Part shown: one piece after another, positions 39,245 to 49,958 of the stretch
How positions within the stretch are numbered: the stretch's first letter is position 1
Layout of the letters: the number at the start of each line of letters is the position of its first letter
Source: Smittia aterrima
Taxonomy: Eukaryota > Arthropoda > Insecta > Diptera > Chironomidae
Assembly (NCBI GenBank): GCA_033063855.1
Contig: CP093830.1
Location: forward strand, 10,726,854 to 10,790,853
Length of the DNA: 64,000 nucleotides
Reading direction: 5' to 3'
The notes under the pieces: model-generated
Told to the model about the DNA's origin: nothing
Database searches by the model: none
The model's input: only the letters and a program-made list of their open reading frames with translations
Position numbers and translations under genes: made by a program

Positions 39245-40772
39245 TTAATTGTAATTCCAAAATATTTGTGATCGTTTCCTTTCGTATTCTAACACTTCTG
39301 GAGTATGAGGACCGTTTTTTTGAATGATCTCAGCGACCCTACAGGAAAATGACTTGAAATTTAAAAGCTCAATTGATCGAATGAAACTCACAATTTGTTG
39401 TTCTCAACTCGACTGTTCATGTTTCCAAAAGAATTGAATTTGCTAACGCAGAATTGTTGTCTCAATCTGTCTCGAATTTCTTTGTCTGTTGATCGTTTCA
39501 TTGAATTAGTTAAATTCTCTAAGATTTAAAGGAAGTTCCTTACTTTCTTTCTCTGCGACTTCTAAATCGTGAACTTCAGCAAAGAATTTGTTTGATTCCT
39601 CTTGAACTCGAACCGGATCTCGTGGTTGTATAGATTGGATTCGCTTTCGATTCTCTTCACGGATCTGAGCATTTCTCCAGAATATTTCGGATCTTCTCAA
39701 ATCTGTTTCTCTTGCCAACTGAGTTTGCGGATCCGAAAACTTTGTGTAATGATAACTTGGATTATTTTCAATCAAACTTTCTTCATTATTGATTGTAGTG
39801 AATTTATCTTCAGCGTTTGAATTCAAATTCCTTCTTAGAATTTCAATGGGAACTCGTCGAGCATCATGGTAAGGACTGTTGACATCTCGCTTTGATCGAT
39901 GGTGGAACCTTTCTTCAAAGATTTGTGAATCAACGTCACCCGACCCGATGCATAAGTTTTTGGGAATTTCATTTGATAAAAGTGCTGAAATTAAATTTGA
40001 AATCTGCAATTAAAATTTAAGAATGTGATTGAAAATTACCGGCCGTGTCCCTTTGAACAGCTTCTAAGTTTTTAGCCCAAAGACTTTTCTCGAAGGGTTT
40101 CCTAGTCGTCAGTGAGTTTCTCCAATTGCGTTCAATTTCTTCCGCTGTTACTCTCGACCTAAAATATTTTTCAAAGTTAAAGAAAGTTCGATGTCACAGA
40201 AATTAAATTACAAACCAAAAGTTATCAGATTTCTCAATTTCTTTTCGCGAATCTTGAATGGTTTTGGGATCTTGATCACCAAAGTCGACGTAAGAGAATC
40301 TTTAAAAGAAATTTTTTCCTTTAATTTAAATTATTTAAATAAATGTCTGAGAATAATTCCAACCTTGGTTTATTCTGAACGTGACTCCTTTGATTTTCAT
40401 AAGTGTTGAACTCCGCTGGCTCTGATTTAACATTAGAATGGACCGTGATGAACTCTTTATTCTGAGGATTTGTTGGATAACTATCTGGGAATCTTGTGTA
40501 GTCAAACCTGAAATAAGAAATAAAAAAAATATATTCCAAACTTGATATAACCTAAAGCTTCAACTTTACGTGGGATTGTTTTGTACCAAACTCTCTTGAT
40601 TTCTAAAAGTGTTATAAAATGTTTTGCGAATAATTTCGATTGGGTTTGTTTGTTGTGTGTTCAAAGCAGATTGAACGAAGCTTCCACCATTGTTGTAAAG
40701 CGAACCAAAATTTTGTGCTTTTGCGAACATTTGGAGAGTCGCAAGAAATAAAATTACGACTTTCATCTTCAT
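39245..40772 (-). CDS. Secreted protein with a furin-type site, unknown family (392 residues)
   Basis: Seven exons: 40772-40570, 40507-40364, 40299-40216, 40158-40040, 39984-39544, 39485-39392, 39338-39245. Total 1,179 bp, exactly in frame. The start MKMKVVILFLATLQMFAKA is a signal peptide; an upstream in-frame methionine codon exists but would weaken it. The chain is hydrophilic, rich in Asn, Gln, Glu and Arg, and nearly cysteine-free. It contains RSKRD about two fifths along, a proprotein-convertase consensus, so it may be processed into two chains. The C-terminal part repeats short motifs of the type FWRN/FWNYN. If the intron after 39544 is retained, translation stops at 39506. I recognise no family; prohormone-like or structural secreted roles are both possible. 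Confidence 0.65.
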
Positions 40773-40969
40773 CTTAGCGTGAAGACTGATCAAGAGTCTT
40801 GATTCAAGATAGAATAAACTATTGGCTGAAAAAGTGTTAATGAATGTTTAAAAGCATTTCACACCTCAACTCTTCTTTACTTTAAATTCTTGTTTGAAGC
40901 TTTCATGATTTTCAGAAGAAAAAAGTTTTATTCGTCAGAATTTTGAATTTAACAAAAAAAAACTTGTTT

Positions 40970-41232
40970 TTAAGGATCAACATCGACTGGTGCAGCTGAT
41001 GTATGATGGACTGGTTCAGCTGGAGTCACAGCTGCTGGTTCTGGTGAATTTTGCTGCATCTTCGCAGCTGCTCCGTTGTTTGCTTAAAGAAATATAAATA
41101 AACTTTGATTTCTTCTCTCAATTCAATGAAAGTCTTACCGGGCTTCTGAGCATTCGGCCGCTGATAATTATATTGAGCTGAGATCAGCTGAATCAACAAA
41201 CAGATGAAGAGCGAAATCAAAGCGAATTTCAT
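40970..41232 (-). CDS. Very small secreted peptide (68 residues)
   Basis: Two exons, 41232-41139 and 41082-40970, 207 bp. The N-terminal 19 residues form a signal peptide (MKFALISLFICLLIQLISA) with likely cleavage before QYNYQRPN. The mature peptide of about 49 residues is Ala/Pro/Gln-rich, without cysteines and without internal dibasic sites. It is the fourth consecutive minus-strand secreted-protein gene. Function unknown; too short for family assignment by eye. Confidence 0.65.
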
Positions 41233-41351
41233 TTTCTCGAATGAATCAACGCGAATGAATCAGAAGAAATTACGAAAAGACAAAAATCCTAAAACTCAAT
41301 TTATTGACACATCCGTTGAACATGAAACAAATTTTTTGTTGTCACTAAAAT

Positions 41352-43001
41352 TTAAACGACAACATCTCTCGTTATTGTTTGCGGTGGTGGTTGGTAATTG
41401 TTTCTGTAGTAAGTCGCGAAATATCGTGGACAAATATTGTTGAGGAATCCAGAAACTGCTGTGACGACTTCGTGATTGCAGAAGCAGAAGAGAAGCGACA
41501 CGCAGAAACCTTGAAGACTGATGAGAACCGCTGACACCAGTTGATAAGGAATCTCAAGGACGGATTCTTTTCCTGGCCGGAAAGGTAACAAAACATGCTG
41601 GAGACCAAACAGCGGAATCTAAAAATATAAAAAATTATCTCAAACTTAAAGAGCTTGAATTATTTTCTTACCAAAATGAGCGTGGCTCTAACTGCTTTCT
41701 TCATTGCAAGAGGAGCTGGAGTTAGTGACTTTGGATGTAGCTTTGTTATTAAAACACGAACGATGTTGATTAAAAATATTGTTGAGCAGATTAGCAGAAT
41801 TAAAACGGGAATTGTAAGAATCCAAATGTAATGACTTTCTTCAATCCAACATCTACAAAAATAAAAAAATCTTCATCTCGAAATTGTTCAATCATTAAAA
41901 GCTCCTCACAGTGTGTTATCCTCTTCATTTCTAGATCTCATGAAGCTATAACCGCCAACGTAAATCAGTGGAAGAATCCACCCAATGATGAAAAAGATTC
42001 TCATCGCAACATTGTCTTTGATAAAAACAACGACGAGCACAAGATGAAGATGAACTCCTTCGCAGAACATCCAGAAATAATTACAGAGCATCAAATATTG
42101 TGTGAGAACATGCAGCACAACGCACCAAGTCGGTTGCTCTTTGATAACAACTGATGAGGAAACCACGAGTTTATACCAAAGAATCCACAGGAAGCAACTG
42201 ATGGCCAGTGATGCAAACATTTGTGTGTGAATTCGAATTCTCGTACATCGCAATGACCTAATTGAAAACTGAGATTTAATTTCTGATTTCTACAACTTTG
42301 ATTGATAAATCTCACCTGAAGCTCAAGAATATAATGAGAGAGACGATGAGTGTGACGAGGGAGAGGCAGTAGCCGTAGAAATAAATATCATTAATTATTT
42401 GTCGCGACTAGAAGAGAATTAAGTTGAGAAGATGATGGATTACGAGCCTCTCGTGTAATAAACTTTCTTCTAATTACGTTATAATACGAGTGATTGATAC
42501 ACGTCGTATAATTGCTCCACTCGCGACCACTCTCAGGATGTCTCCACCACGAACCGTTCTCTGTGCAAACTTTCGACGCCGTTAAACTTCCATCATATCC
42601 AATTACGAAGCTCGGGCAGTTTTTTATTTCAGTTGAGTTCGCCTTCGCTGGTCCCCAACAGAGATAACTAAAATTGTTGTTTGATTGTTGACTTTCTTCG
42701 GTCGCTTTGTTTGCACAATTATAATCATAAATACCCATCAAAGAATACTGGACACTCATCTTGAGAATCGGTGTCGTTATCACGAGCTAATGACTTCTCG
42801 TACGCTATGCATTGTCGATAAAGTCGCACCATGACACGATGGCCTTCGCTCAACTCCATCTGAAGAATGAATAATCGAGTAGAGAGTTATCAGAAACCTT
42901 TCTCCTGTATCAGTTTTCTCTCGTCCCACAATTAACTCTGACACTGATTTCCATAAGACGATGATTGATACAATCCAAGCTAAAGAAAATCGCTTTTTCA
43001 A
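41352..43001 (-). CDS. Class B (secretin-family) neuropeptide GPCR, calcitonin/DH31 receptor-like
   Basis: Seven exons: 43001-42930, 42859-42735, 42667-42478, 42407-42316, 42257-41910, 41852-41672, 41618-41352. Total 1,275 bp, 424 residues, frame intact. A signal peptide (MKKRFSLAWIVSIIVLW) is followed by the hormone-binding ectodomain with its conserved cysteines and motifs (FFDGYLCW, CTENGSWWRHP, WSNYTTC). Seven transmembrane segments follow. The TM1-loop-TM2 residues (RIHTQMFASLAIS), FWMFCEGVHLHLVLV in TM3, the EED..LCW loop 2 cysteine-tryptophan and the TM7 motif SLQGFCVSLLFCFCNHEV are all present. The WSNYTTC/HPE signature points to the calcitonin/CGRP-like subgroup, which in flies includes the DH31 receptor and hector; these signal through Gs and cAMP. 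The exact orthologue is not resolved. The first donor could alternatively be 6 codons earlier. Confidence 0.88.
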
Positions 43002-45505
43002 TTTTCTTCTGGAGAAAAGAATTTCCCGATGCGAAGATTGAGAAAAAAATTGTTCAATTAAGTTTAATCATGTGCGAAGGAACTTAATAGCTTTCCCACA
43101 TGAATCAAAGCGCTGTCTGAGGAACTCTAGAGATTCGAATGCTATTTCAATTTCGATTGATTGGATGGACATTCTAGATGTTTTTCACTGTTTCTTTGAG
43201 TCACGTAGTGTCCTTTGAAAATATTTTTTTTATTTCCCCAAAGATTGAAACAACATCGCATTAACTGGTCTAGCTCAAGCAGCTTCACAGCGGCACTCGA
43301 ACCAATAAACAATACTCGAGAGAATGCGCGTATGTTTATCAACAGATTCAAACTAATTGAGAATGCCTCACACCAATTGTTTAAAATTAGTTTGAATTAC
43401 TGCTGAGACTCCGAGTGATTCCCACTTTCGAGAGTCTTCTTCCATCTTTTGTTTGCGCCGCATCAACTTTAGCTTTGATTCGTTCTACCCCGGAAATTAA
43501 ACTCTAATTGAATCATAAAACTCACTGTCCGGTAAATTTTTACCTTTCGTCACGTGTCGTTCGCGAGTTCAAATTTTCACTTCCGTCTGCGGCGACTGCT
43601 TCGAGGAAACTGAGAAGCAATTTTATGATATTTTTCACGCTGGCTTCGAACAACGTTCGACTGAATATATCGGGAGAGTGAAACAAGAGAAAAAGGCGTT
43701 GGAGAATAAGAATCTTCTGTGGAGGATGCAAAATACAAAATAGTTTCAAATGGATGTTTGCGCAATAAACTGAAGCAGTGTAATCAAATTGTTCCGAGAA
43801 TTTAACGCAAAGATCGGAGCAGAGTTGAAAAGCTCTTCGAGAAAATGATTTATAGAGTTCAGTTTGTTTTAAAAATGCTTCATGAAAGCTCAATAAAATA
43901 TTCTTTTATCTTCCGCCCACACGAACCCGATTTTAAGTGTAAATCGCTCGAATGAATCATTCGATAAAAAAAGAAGATTCGCAAGCAACTCAAATCAATA
44001 AAACAGCGGGCTAAACGGTAAAGTTAAAGGTCGCCAGACGAAATAAATGAACCAAATAGAAATTTACTAATAATTTGTTGTCAAAGTATTTGCGAGGACA
44101 AAAGTTATTTGTTTGGCGAAGTGACAAATTGCGAGAAGAGGAAATAAAATTATTAATTGACTCATAATCTGAAAGCTTTAATTGTAATCGACTTCAATGC
44201 TTCGTGATTGACGTACTGACCCTAGCGGGAAATTTCTTTCTCGAAGTTTCATTATATTGAATGATTAATTCTAACTTTGTCAGTCATTTCTATAGAAACT
44301 TACTTTGAAGCTTTATTTCTTCGTTCTAGAAATATTTTCAATTTGAGAAAAGTTTTCTCATTCGTATCACAAATTTTCATTACTGTGACGTCCTTTCAAA
44401 GTTAAATGAAAATGTATTGTGGGTCGAATAGTCTCGTTCCAGTCTGCGACAGCATCCGAAATCTGTCAATCTCAATTTGAAACTATTAATTTCACCCGAT
44501 GACATTTCGATATTTTAGATCTCCGCCTGAAGTTGGAATTTGTTTATAATAAATTATTAGTTAATGATTTCTGCTCAAGAAATAACTGAACGCAAAGAAA
44601 ATTCTCCACCGACAGAATGGAATCAACATGTGACTGAATTATTTCTTAATAGATTGTAAATCGTCTCGATGGAATTGAATTAGAACGAATAGCTGAACAA
44701 TCGGCGAAATCATCTGCGAAGAGAATTGATAAACAAACTTAATGTTAATCGATTAATTGGAAATTATCTGATACAAAAGGCGGTTGTTCAAGGTTAGAGA
44801 ATTATAATTATCACGACCTTTACAACAATATTTTACGTTTTCAATTGATCTTTGTTTAATTTGATAATTAGATGATGACAATTTATCTTTCGTCATCAAA
44901 TTGACGGATCGCGAAAGATGAAGCATTCAAATGATTTTAATTTATTGGAGGATTTGATGCAAGAGCAACTGACGATCATTGCATGTTCAATCTAACAGCC
45001 TAGCAATCAAAGTTCAGCTTAATTAAGAAGTGCTAACACAGAAGTTGTCAGCCCATCAGTTTCTTTAAAACACTTTTATCGTGGCAATTTAGCTTTCTTC
45101 TTGTTATTAACATACTTTAGATCATTAGTAGTAAACAACTTAACAACGTAACTTCGGTTTGAAGCCGTAATTAAGCATGCTTATCAAAAACCGTTAACAC
45201 AGGGAAATCCTTGTGACAATTGGGAAGTCGAGGGGACACCTACGACATTCTAACTGGTCTAAATTTTTGAAAATGTTCCCACGAAAGCGCTTTCACTTAT
45301 AATTCTTCTCAACTCTTTCGACGATTTTCGACGAAAAAAAAGAATTTCATATATTTTCCTTTCAATTTTATCGTTTCCGGAAGATTAGTAGAATCTGCAT
45401 GAGTTTTGTGCTGATCTAGAGAACCTCGGTGCTGCAAACATAAAATTGATAAAGTTTCGCGTCGTAAGCGATAAAATTCACTGCCAACAAAATAAAATTA
45501 CAAAG
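43002..45505. other. Intergenic region between divergent genes
   Basis: About 2.5 kb between the start codons of the GPCR (minus) and the CCCH zinc-finger gene (plus), so it must hold both promoters and leaders. Open frames up to 117 codons (43540-43893, minus) lack any family signature. A copy of a dispersed element lies near its right end (45202-45291). Confidence 0.45.
45202..45291 (+). repeat. Dispersed element, copy 1
   Basis: Resembles 61731-61830 over a bipartite segment: aatccttgtga, aattggraag, cgaggggaca, then after a variable spacer actgg and ttgaaaaygttcc. The order and orientation are the same in both copies. No coding capacity or clear terminal inverted repeats were seen, so it may be a fragment of a short non-autonomous element. 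Confidence 0.5.
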
Positions 45506-46014
45506 ATGGAACCAGCTCGCAATACCAATCCCTCTGCACTGAATGACTGCTATTTCTTCTACTACTCGACCTGTCGCAAAGGAAATACGTGTACGTTTCG
45601 TCACTTCGAAGGCGCCCTAGGACACGAGGAGGCTTGCAAACTCTTTCTCGAAGGAAAGTGCTTCAACGCTACTTGTCCCATGCGACATATGAAAATTCAG
45701 GTTTAAAATTTTATTTTTATCATCATCTTGTTAAATTATTAATTGTCAATTGATTGTTTTAGAAACCTCGTAAGGATACACCATGCTACTGGGAACAGCA
45801 GCCAGGTAAATAAGTTTTGTAAATCCCTCGACAGCTGATCACTAACATATTTGCAATCTTAGGAGGTTGCCGCAAGCCTCATTGCGTTTTCCAACACAGA
45901 AATCCTCGTCCTGCTAATGCCTTGGCTAATGCAGTTCCATTGCCAACAACCAACGGAATGATTCAGATGCCACCAGCTGCTGGAGGACTCATCTTGGTTC
46001 CACGAATGTTGTAA
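45506..46014 (+). CDS. Compact CCCH zinc-finger protein related to ZC3H11A
   Basis: Three exons, 45506-45700, 45763-45805 and 45863-46014, 390 bp, 129 residues. The ATG at 45506 (MEPARN) is the first in the frame. Three CCCH-type fingers: CYFFYYSTCRKGNTCTFRH, then a C-EGKCFNATCPMRH unit, and CYWEQQPGGCRKPHCVFQH. The order, spacing and aromatic residues match the N-terminal finger block of vertebrate ZC3H11A, an RNA-binding component linked to TREX-dependent mRNA export. The vertebrate protein is several times longer. Here the protein ends shortly after the fingers with an Ala/Pro-rich tail, so only the RNA-binding module is retained. It converges on the nischarin-like gene, with about 550 bp of 3' sequence between stop codons. 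Confidence 0.87.
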
Positions 46015-46458
46015 ACGGCCGCGCGATGAAGAATTACGAATCTGAACTTGTTATTTTTGTTTGATTATTGAATTTTTCTATAATTTTTTTTTGCAACACA
46101 CGCGCAGAACGTTTTCTCTGCACTGCAATTAATATTTGAAGCCCGTACCATGATTTAACTTAAGCTTAGGCAAACATCCATTGTAAGGACGCGCTGAACG
46201 CGAGCGAATTGCTGTTTAGACCTTTAAGCAACTCACAAAACCTTTTCTTCCTTTAATGCCGCATGATTTTTCAAAGACTCGCTCAGCTTTTGATTTCCGT
46301 GACACTTGAGAAGATGCGATTAACAAACTATTCATCACTTTAGAGAAATGAAAACAATGAAATTATCTAAAATTGTGAGGAAACCACTAAGTCAAGACGA
46401 TGATGATCTGTTTAAAAATTTAGCTAATTGAATTGCGCTGAAGAAATGAACTTTTGAA

Positions 46459-46464
46459 AATAAA
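46459..46464 (+). terminator. AATAAA polyadenylation signal (CCCH gene)
   Basis: A canonical hexamer 445 bp past the stop codon, in the convergent gap before the nischarin-like gene. Confidence 0.45.
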
Positions 46465-46508
46465 ACTCTTTATAACTGAGACCTTTGATATTTGCTGGGA
46501 AATGTTTT

Positions 46509-46514
46509 TTTATT
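46509..46514 (-). terminator. AATAAA polyadenylation signal (nischarin-like gene)
   Basis: TTTATT on the plus strand, about 49 bp past the minus-strand stop codon at 46563. Confidence 0.5.
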
Positions 46515-46562
46515 TGATAGATACATCTGATAAATAAGTTTTCTTTCATCGTCATTTTCTTA

Positions 46563-48050
46563 TTATCCAATCTTCGTTTTCCTTAGAGCAGAGAGGACTA
46601 GTGCCTTGTCGATTTCATTCTGTGAGCATTTCTCGTTATCCAAGAGAATCTCACTGCAACGTTCATCAAATCTCATCAGAACTTTTGCTCTGTAATCTAC
46701 TTCGAGAATCAATGGATTTCCGTTGAGCATTACGCTTTCAAGGACAGGAAGTTTCGCGATCTCGTCAACCTCATCAAAGTCGAAAATTTCATTCCAACTC
46801 AAGTTGATATTTCGAAGAGATCGAAGGCGACCCAATCCTTTCAGATCTTTCAATTTGTTTCCTGCGAGATTCAAGATTTCAATGTTTCCTAATTGCAAGT
46901 GCCAGTCGTTGATCGATTCAATTAAATTTCCGCTAAGATCGAGGTGAGACAAATAATGAAGACAACTCAGGTTTGCGACTGTTCTCAATCGATTGTCATT
47001 CAGGTGGAGCTCTTCAACTTTAGGCACAAGTTTCATCGACGAATCGATGGTCCAAATATCGTTGTTTCCGAAATTAGCGATTTTCACTTCTGTCCAATAA
47101 TTTCCTTCGAATGTTTCAGAAATCGTTCCATCGTGAATGCTTTCCGGCAAAAGAATTTGTTGAATATTCTGAGCTCTCGTGAAATTAACGAAGAAATTAA
47201 CAACTGAAGATCTAACTGGATCACATTTGGTAATATTTTGTGGGACAATCCCAAGAAAGAAAAGATTTCCGACCGAGGCAAACGATTTTAACTCAAAGTT
47301 GAGAGTTGATGGAAGAATATTTGAAGTTCCGATCGGATTGATCAACTCCTGAAGATAATCATCTTTCGTATTCATTTCCTTCTTCGACGGTTCGATTGTC
47401 AATGTTTTTAATCGTGAGCAATAATCGAGAATATGCGAGAAGTCGAAAGACGAATCGTCAAGTTGGAATGATGGACATGGAAGGCGGAGTCTTTCAGTAA
47501 TTGCGTGAAGCTAGAAGATAAGACATTAGCTTGAGATAAGATCCCTTGTGATCATCAACTCACTTCTAATATCGTGAATTTTCCACCCTTTTCGTCCGGC
47601 TTCCAACTCAAATCAAAAGCCAAGTTCTGGAGTAAACATAAAACATCATAACGATGAAAATCGAGAAACTGCACAAGCTCGATCGGTATCACAGGCAGTT
47701 GTTGTACAATTGTCGTCACAGTCTGCAAATATTTTTCCAAATCTAATTTACGTTGCTCCAGGAATTTGCTGTCTTTGATAATCTTTTTCGGTGGAAGCAA
47801 ATCCTTTGCGATCGCAATCGACGATTGAAGTTTCTCATGAAGCTCTACGAAACTCTTAAATCGATGTTTCACCTTTAAGAAAGTTTTGTTTTTGTTTTGG
47901 TTTGACTTAAAACAAATTATTTCTTCTTACTGTCCATTCCTTCTCATGCCAACAATTCACTCGAATTAAGAAATAATCGACACCATCAATAGACTCAATT
48001 GAACTAATAGAAACCTTCGTTTCACTTGGAGCAATATTTATTTGAGCCAT
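46563..48050 (-). CDS. Nischarin-like PX and leucine-rich-repeat protein
   Basis: Three exons, 48050-47931, 47872-47564 and 47510-46563, totalling 1,377 bp and 458 residues. An N-terminal PX domain (about 15-120) has the phosphoinositide-binding features HRFKSFVELHEKL and LLPPKKII, followed by the K-LDLEKYLQ helix. The C-terminal half has leucine-rich repeats (VEELHLNDNRLRTVANLSCL, LSHLDLSGNLIESI, IEILNLAGNKLKDL, RNINLSWNEI), then LNGNPL and a capping region. This order (PX then LRR) and the LPPKKII motif match nischarin/IRAS, an endosomal protein that binds integrin alpha5 and PAK/Rac in vertebrates. The vertebrate protein has a long additional C-terminus that is missing here. It lies head-to-head with InR, about 1.9 kb apart. 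Confidence 0.87.
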
Positions 48051-48692
48051 TTTTTCATTTAATTTGGAAAAAAAGCTTTGAAATGAAATTGCAGTTTGTC
48101 TTACACTTTGTTTTACACTTTGTACTTGACACTACATCTAAATTTAAAACTTTATCAACTTGAACAACCAGTTTTACCCCAGTTCACCACTGAGTTTGGT
48201 TTTAAAAAGTAGTAAAAAAGTCTTATTCGTTTCATTTAAGCAGCTAACTAACCGCGTAAGTAAAATGAGTAGTTGAAGAAAACGCTCTAAGCGTCAGAAA
48301 GTTATGAAAATAATTTGTTTAAAAAAAAGTTCTTGCCGCCGCATTAAGGAAACAATAAAATTAATTGAAAAGTTTATTGTGAGTGAGAAAAATACAAAAG
48401 ACGCATCAAGGAGACACAAAAATTTCGTGAAATGTGAATTCCATGCGAGCGTCGTAGTTTTCTTCGGATCCGATTTTCGGGAATTTTCCAACAAATATCA
48501 TGCTCGAAATGTAGTCTTGTTGTAGTTGCAGTGATCAGACTCATTCCTCTCGATCGAAATCACATCGTAAAGTGCAAAAAAAAAGTCCTTAAAGAAAAAA
48601 AAACACACATCATTACAACAACGCCGTGTCTCGAGCGGCTCCCCCTCCCCACGTGCCCGACAAGAAGAAAAAGAATTTCCGAATAGAAACTT

Positions 48693-48700
48693 GTAAACAA
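48693..48700 (-). promoter_or_regulatory. FOXO-binding consensus upstream of InR (site 1)
   Basis: GTAAACAA on the plus strand equals the perfect daf-16/FOXO element TTGTTTAC on the minus strand, about 1.26 kb upstream of the InR start codon. In Drosophila dFOXO activates InR transcription as a feedback loop. Occupancy here is inference. Confidence 0.4.
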
Positions 48701-49267
48701 GCGACGACGAAAGCGACAACACACAAACTCAAAATTACATCACAAACACATCTAAGTCGATTTTTCTACGTCGTTCGTAATGGAAGAAATATTTCTAATG
48801 CAAATCAGTTGAGATGAGTAGTTCGGTTGCTTTGATAATTCGGTGGCAAGTTTCCGTGAATCAAATCGCTTAAGAAAGAAGAAGCTCTCAGAGAGACGAA
48901 GACAGTTTCATTCATGAGAAATTTCGTAAACTTCGACAAATGTGTTTGAATGAACAAGATGTGATAAGTGCGATGATGCTCTGTTCGAAATATTTTTAAC
49001 GAAAACAAGACGAAGTGGCGCAATTCGGGAGCCGAAGTTAACTCGCGATATAAATCACGCTAAACTCCTGAGTACATCACCCGGTGTCTACACAAACACA
49101 ATCGCAGGTTTTCACATTTTTCTTTGACTTCTTCTTATTGCGACGTAAATTTTTGTGTAACGCTCCCTCTCACTCACAGTTCGCTCTTAAGGGCTGTTAT
49201 GAAGTCACGTAGACTTCTCAATGGATAGCTGCATATCCATGGAATTCCGTAAAGAGATTCTAAAGTT

Positions 49268-49275
49268 TTGTTTAC
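49268..49275 (+). promoter_or_regulatory. FOXO-binding consensus upstream of InR (site 2)
   Basis: A perfect TTGTTTAC on the plus strand, about 0.68 kb upstream of the InR start codon. Together with site 1 it makes FOXO feedback control of InR plausible. Confidence 0.4.
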
Positions 49276-49958
49276 ATAAATCGACGTATTTTGTGTGTAT
49301 AAAACATAAACTCGTTCAATCTCTCTCGTTTTCGCAATTACACTGAAATCAAAATAGGGATTTACACGTTCATTAAAGATTGTGTTTCTCAAATTCATTG
49401 ATGAAGTGATACTATGAGAAGAGAGTGCATTTGAGTTTTGTCGTAGATATTCTCCACGCGCACGTTCACTTGACCTTTTTTTTTTGTGGTTTGTTGTTTT
49501 TCGTGTGACCTGAAAACGCGGCGTAAAATTTCTCGTCGTCCAAGACAACTTGTATGTGACAAGCAATCTCGAACTCAATTAAAGAAAAATTTAATTGAAT
49601 TTAATCAAATTAGAGTCGAGCGAAATGAAATCTGATGACGCATCAATTTATTGTTATTTCGGGAAGGCATCTACACTTGACTCACGTCGATTGTCTGAGG
49701 TCATGATCTCTCTTAGTTTATTCGCCGGACAACTGATTTTCGATTCTTTATTTTTGATTCGATTTTCAATTGTTGATCAATATTTCAGATGACCGGGAGT
49801 GTGTAGAGAAGTCATGGAAGACTAAACAAAATATGCTGGGAAACGAAAACATGTAACGTTTAAAAGAAGAAGTTTGTGAGACATTGGAATGTTGTTAGTG
49901 TTAGCAAAGTGAAAAGTGTTAAAGTTAAAGCCAAAAAGAAATTGATAACGAAGTGGAA

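Larger units (their letters stand above)
48051..49958. other. Shared upstream region of the nischarin-like gene and InR
   Basis: A 1.9-kb divergent intergenic segment. It should contain the InR promoter and 5' untranslated exons. A candidate leader acceptor (atatttcag) ends at 49788. A 134-codon minus-strand open frame at 49174-49578 has no family signature and is treated as chance. Two FOXO-type sites are listed separately. Confidence 0.5.

Noticed and set aside
43540..43893. 117-codon minus-strand open frame upstream of the GPCR
   Set aside because: No family signature; composition like surrounding non-coding DNA; probably chance or part of a leader.
45446..45505. N-terminal extension of the CCCH zinc-finger protein
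   Set aside because: The upstream in-frame codons begin with TTG; the first ATG is at 45506.
49174..49578. 134-codon minus-strand open frame between the nischarin-like gene and InR
   Set aside because: No domain or signal peptide and no supported splice partner; lies in the likely InR promoter/leader region.
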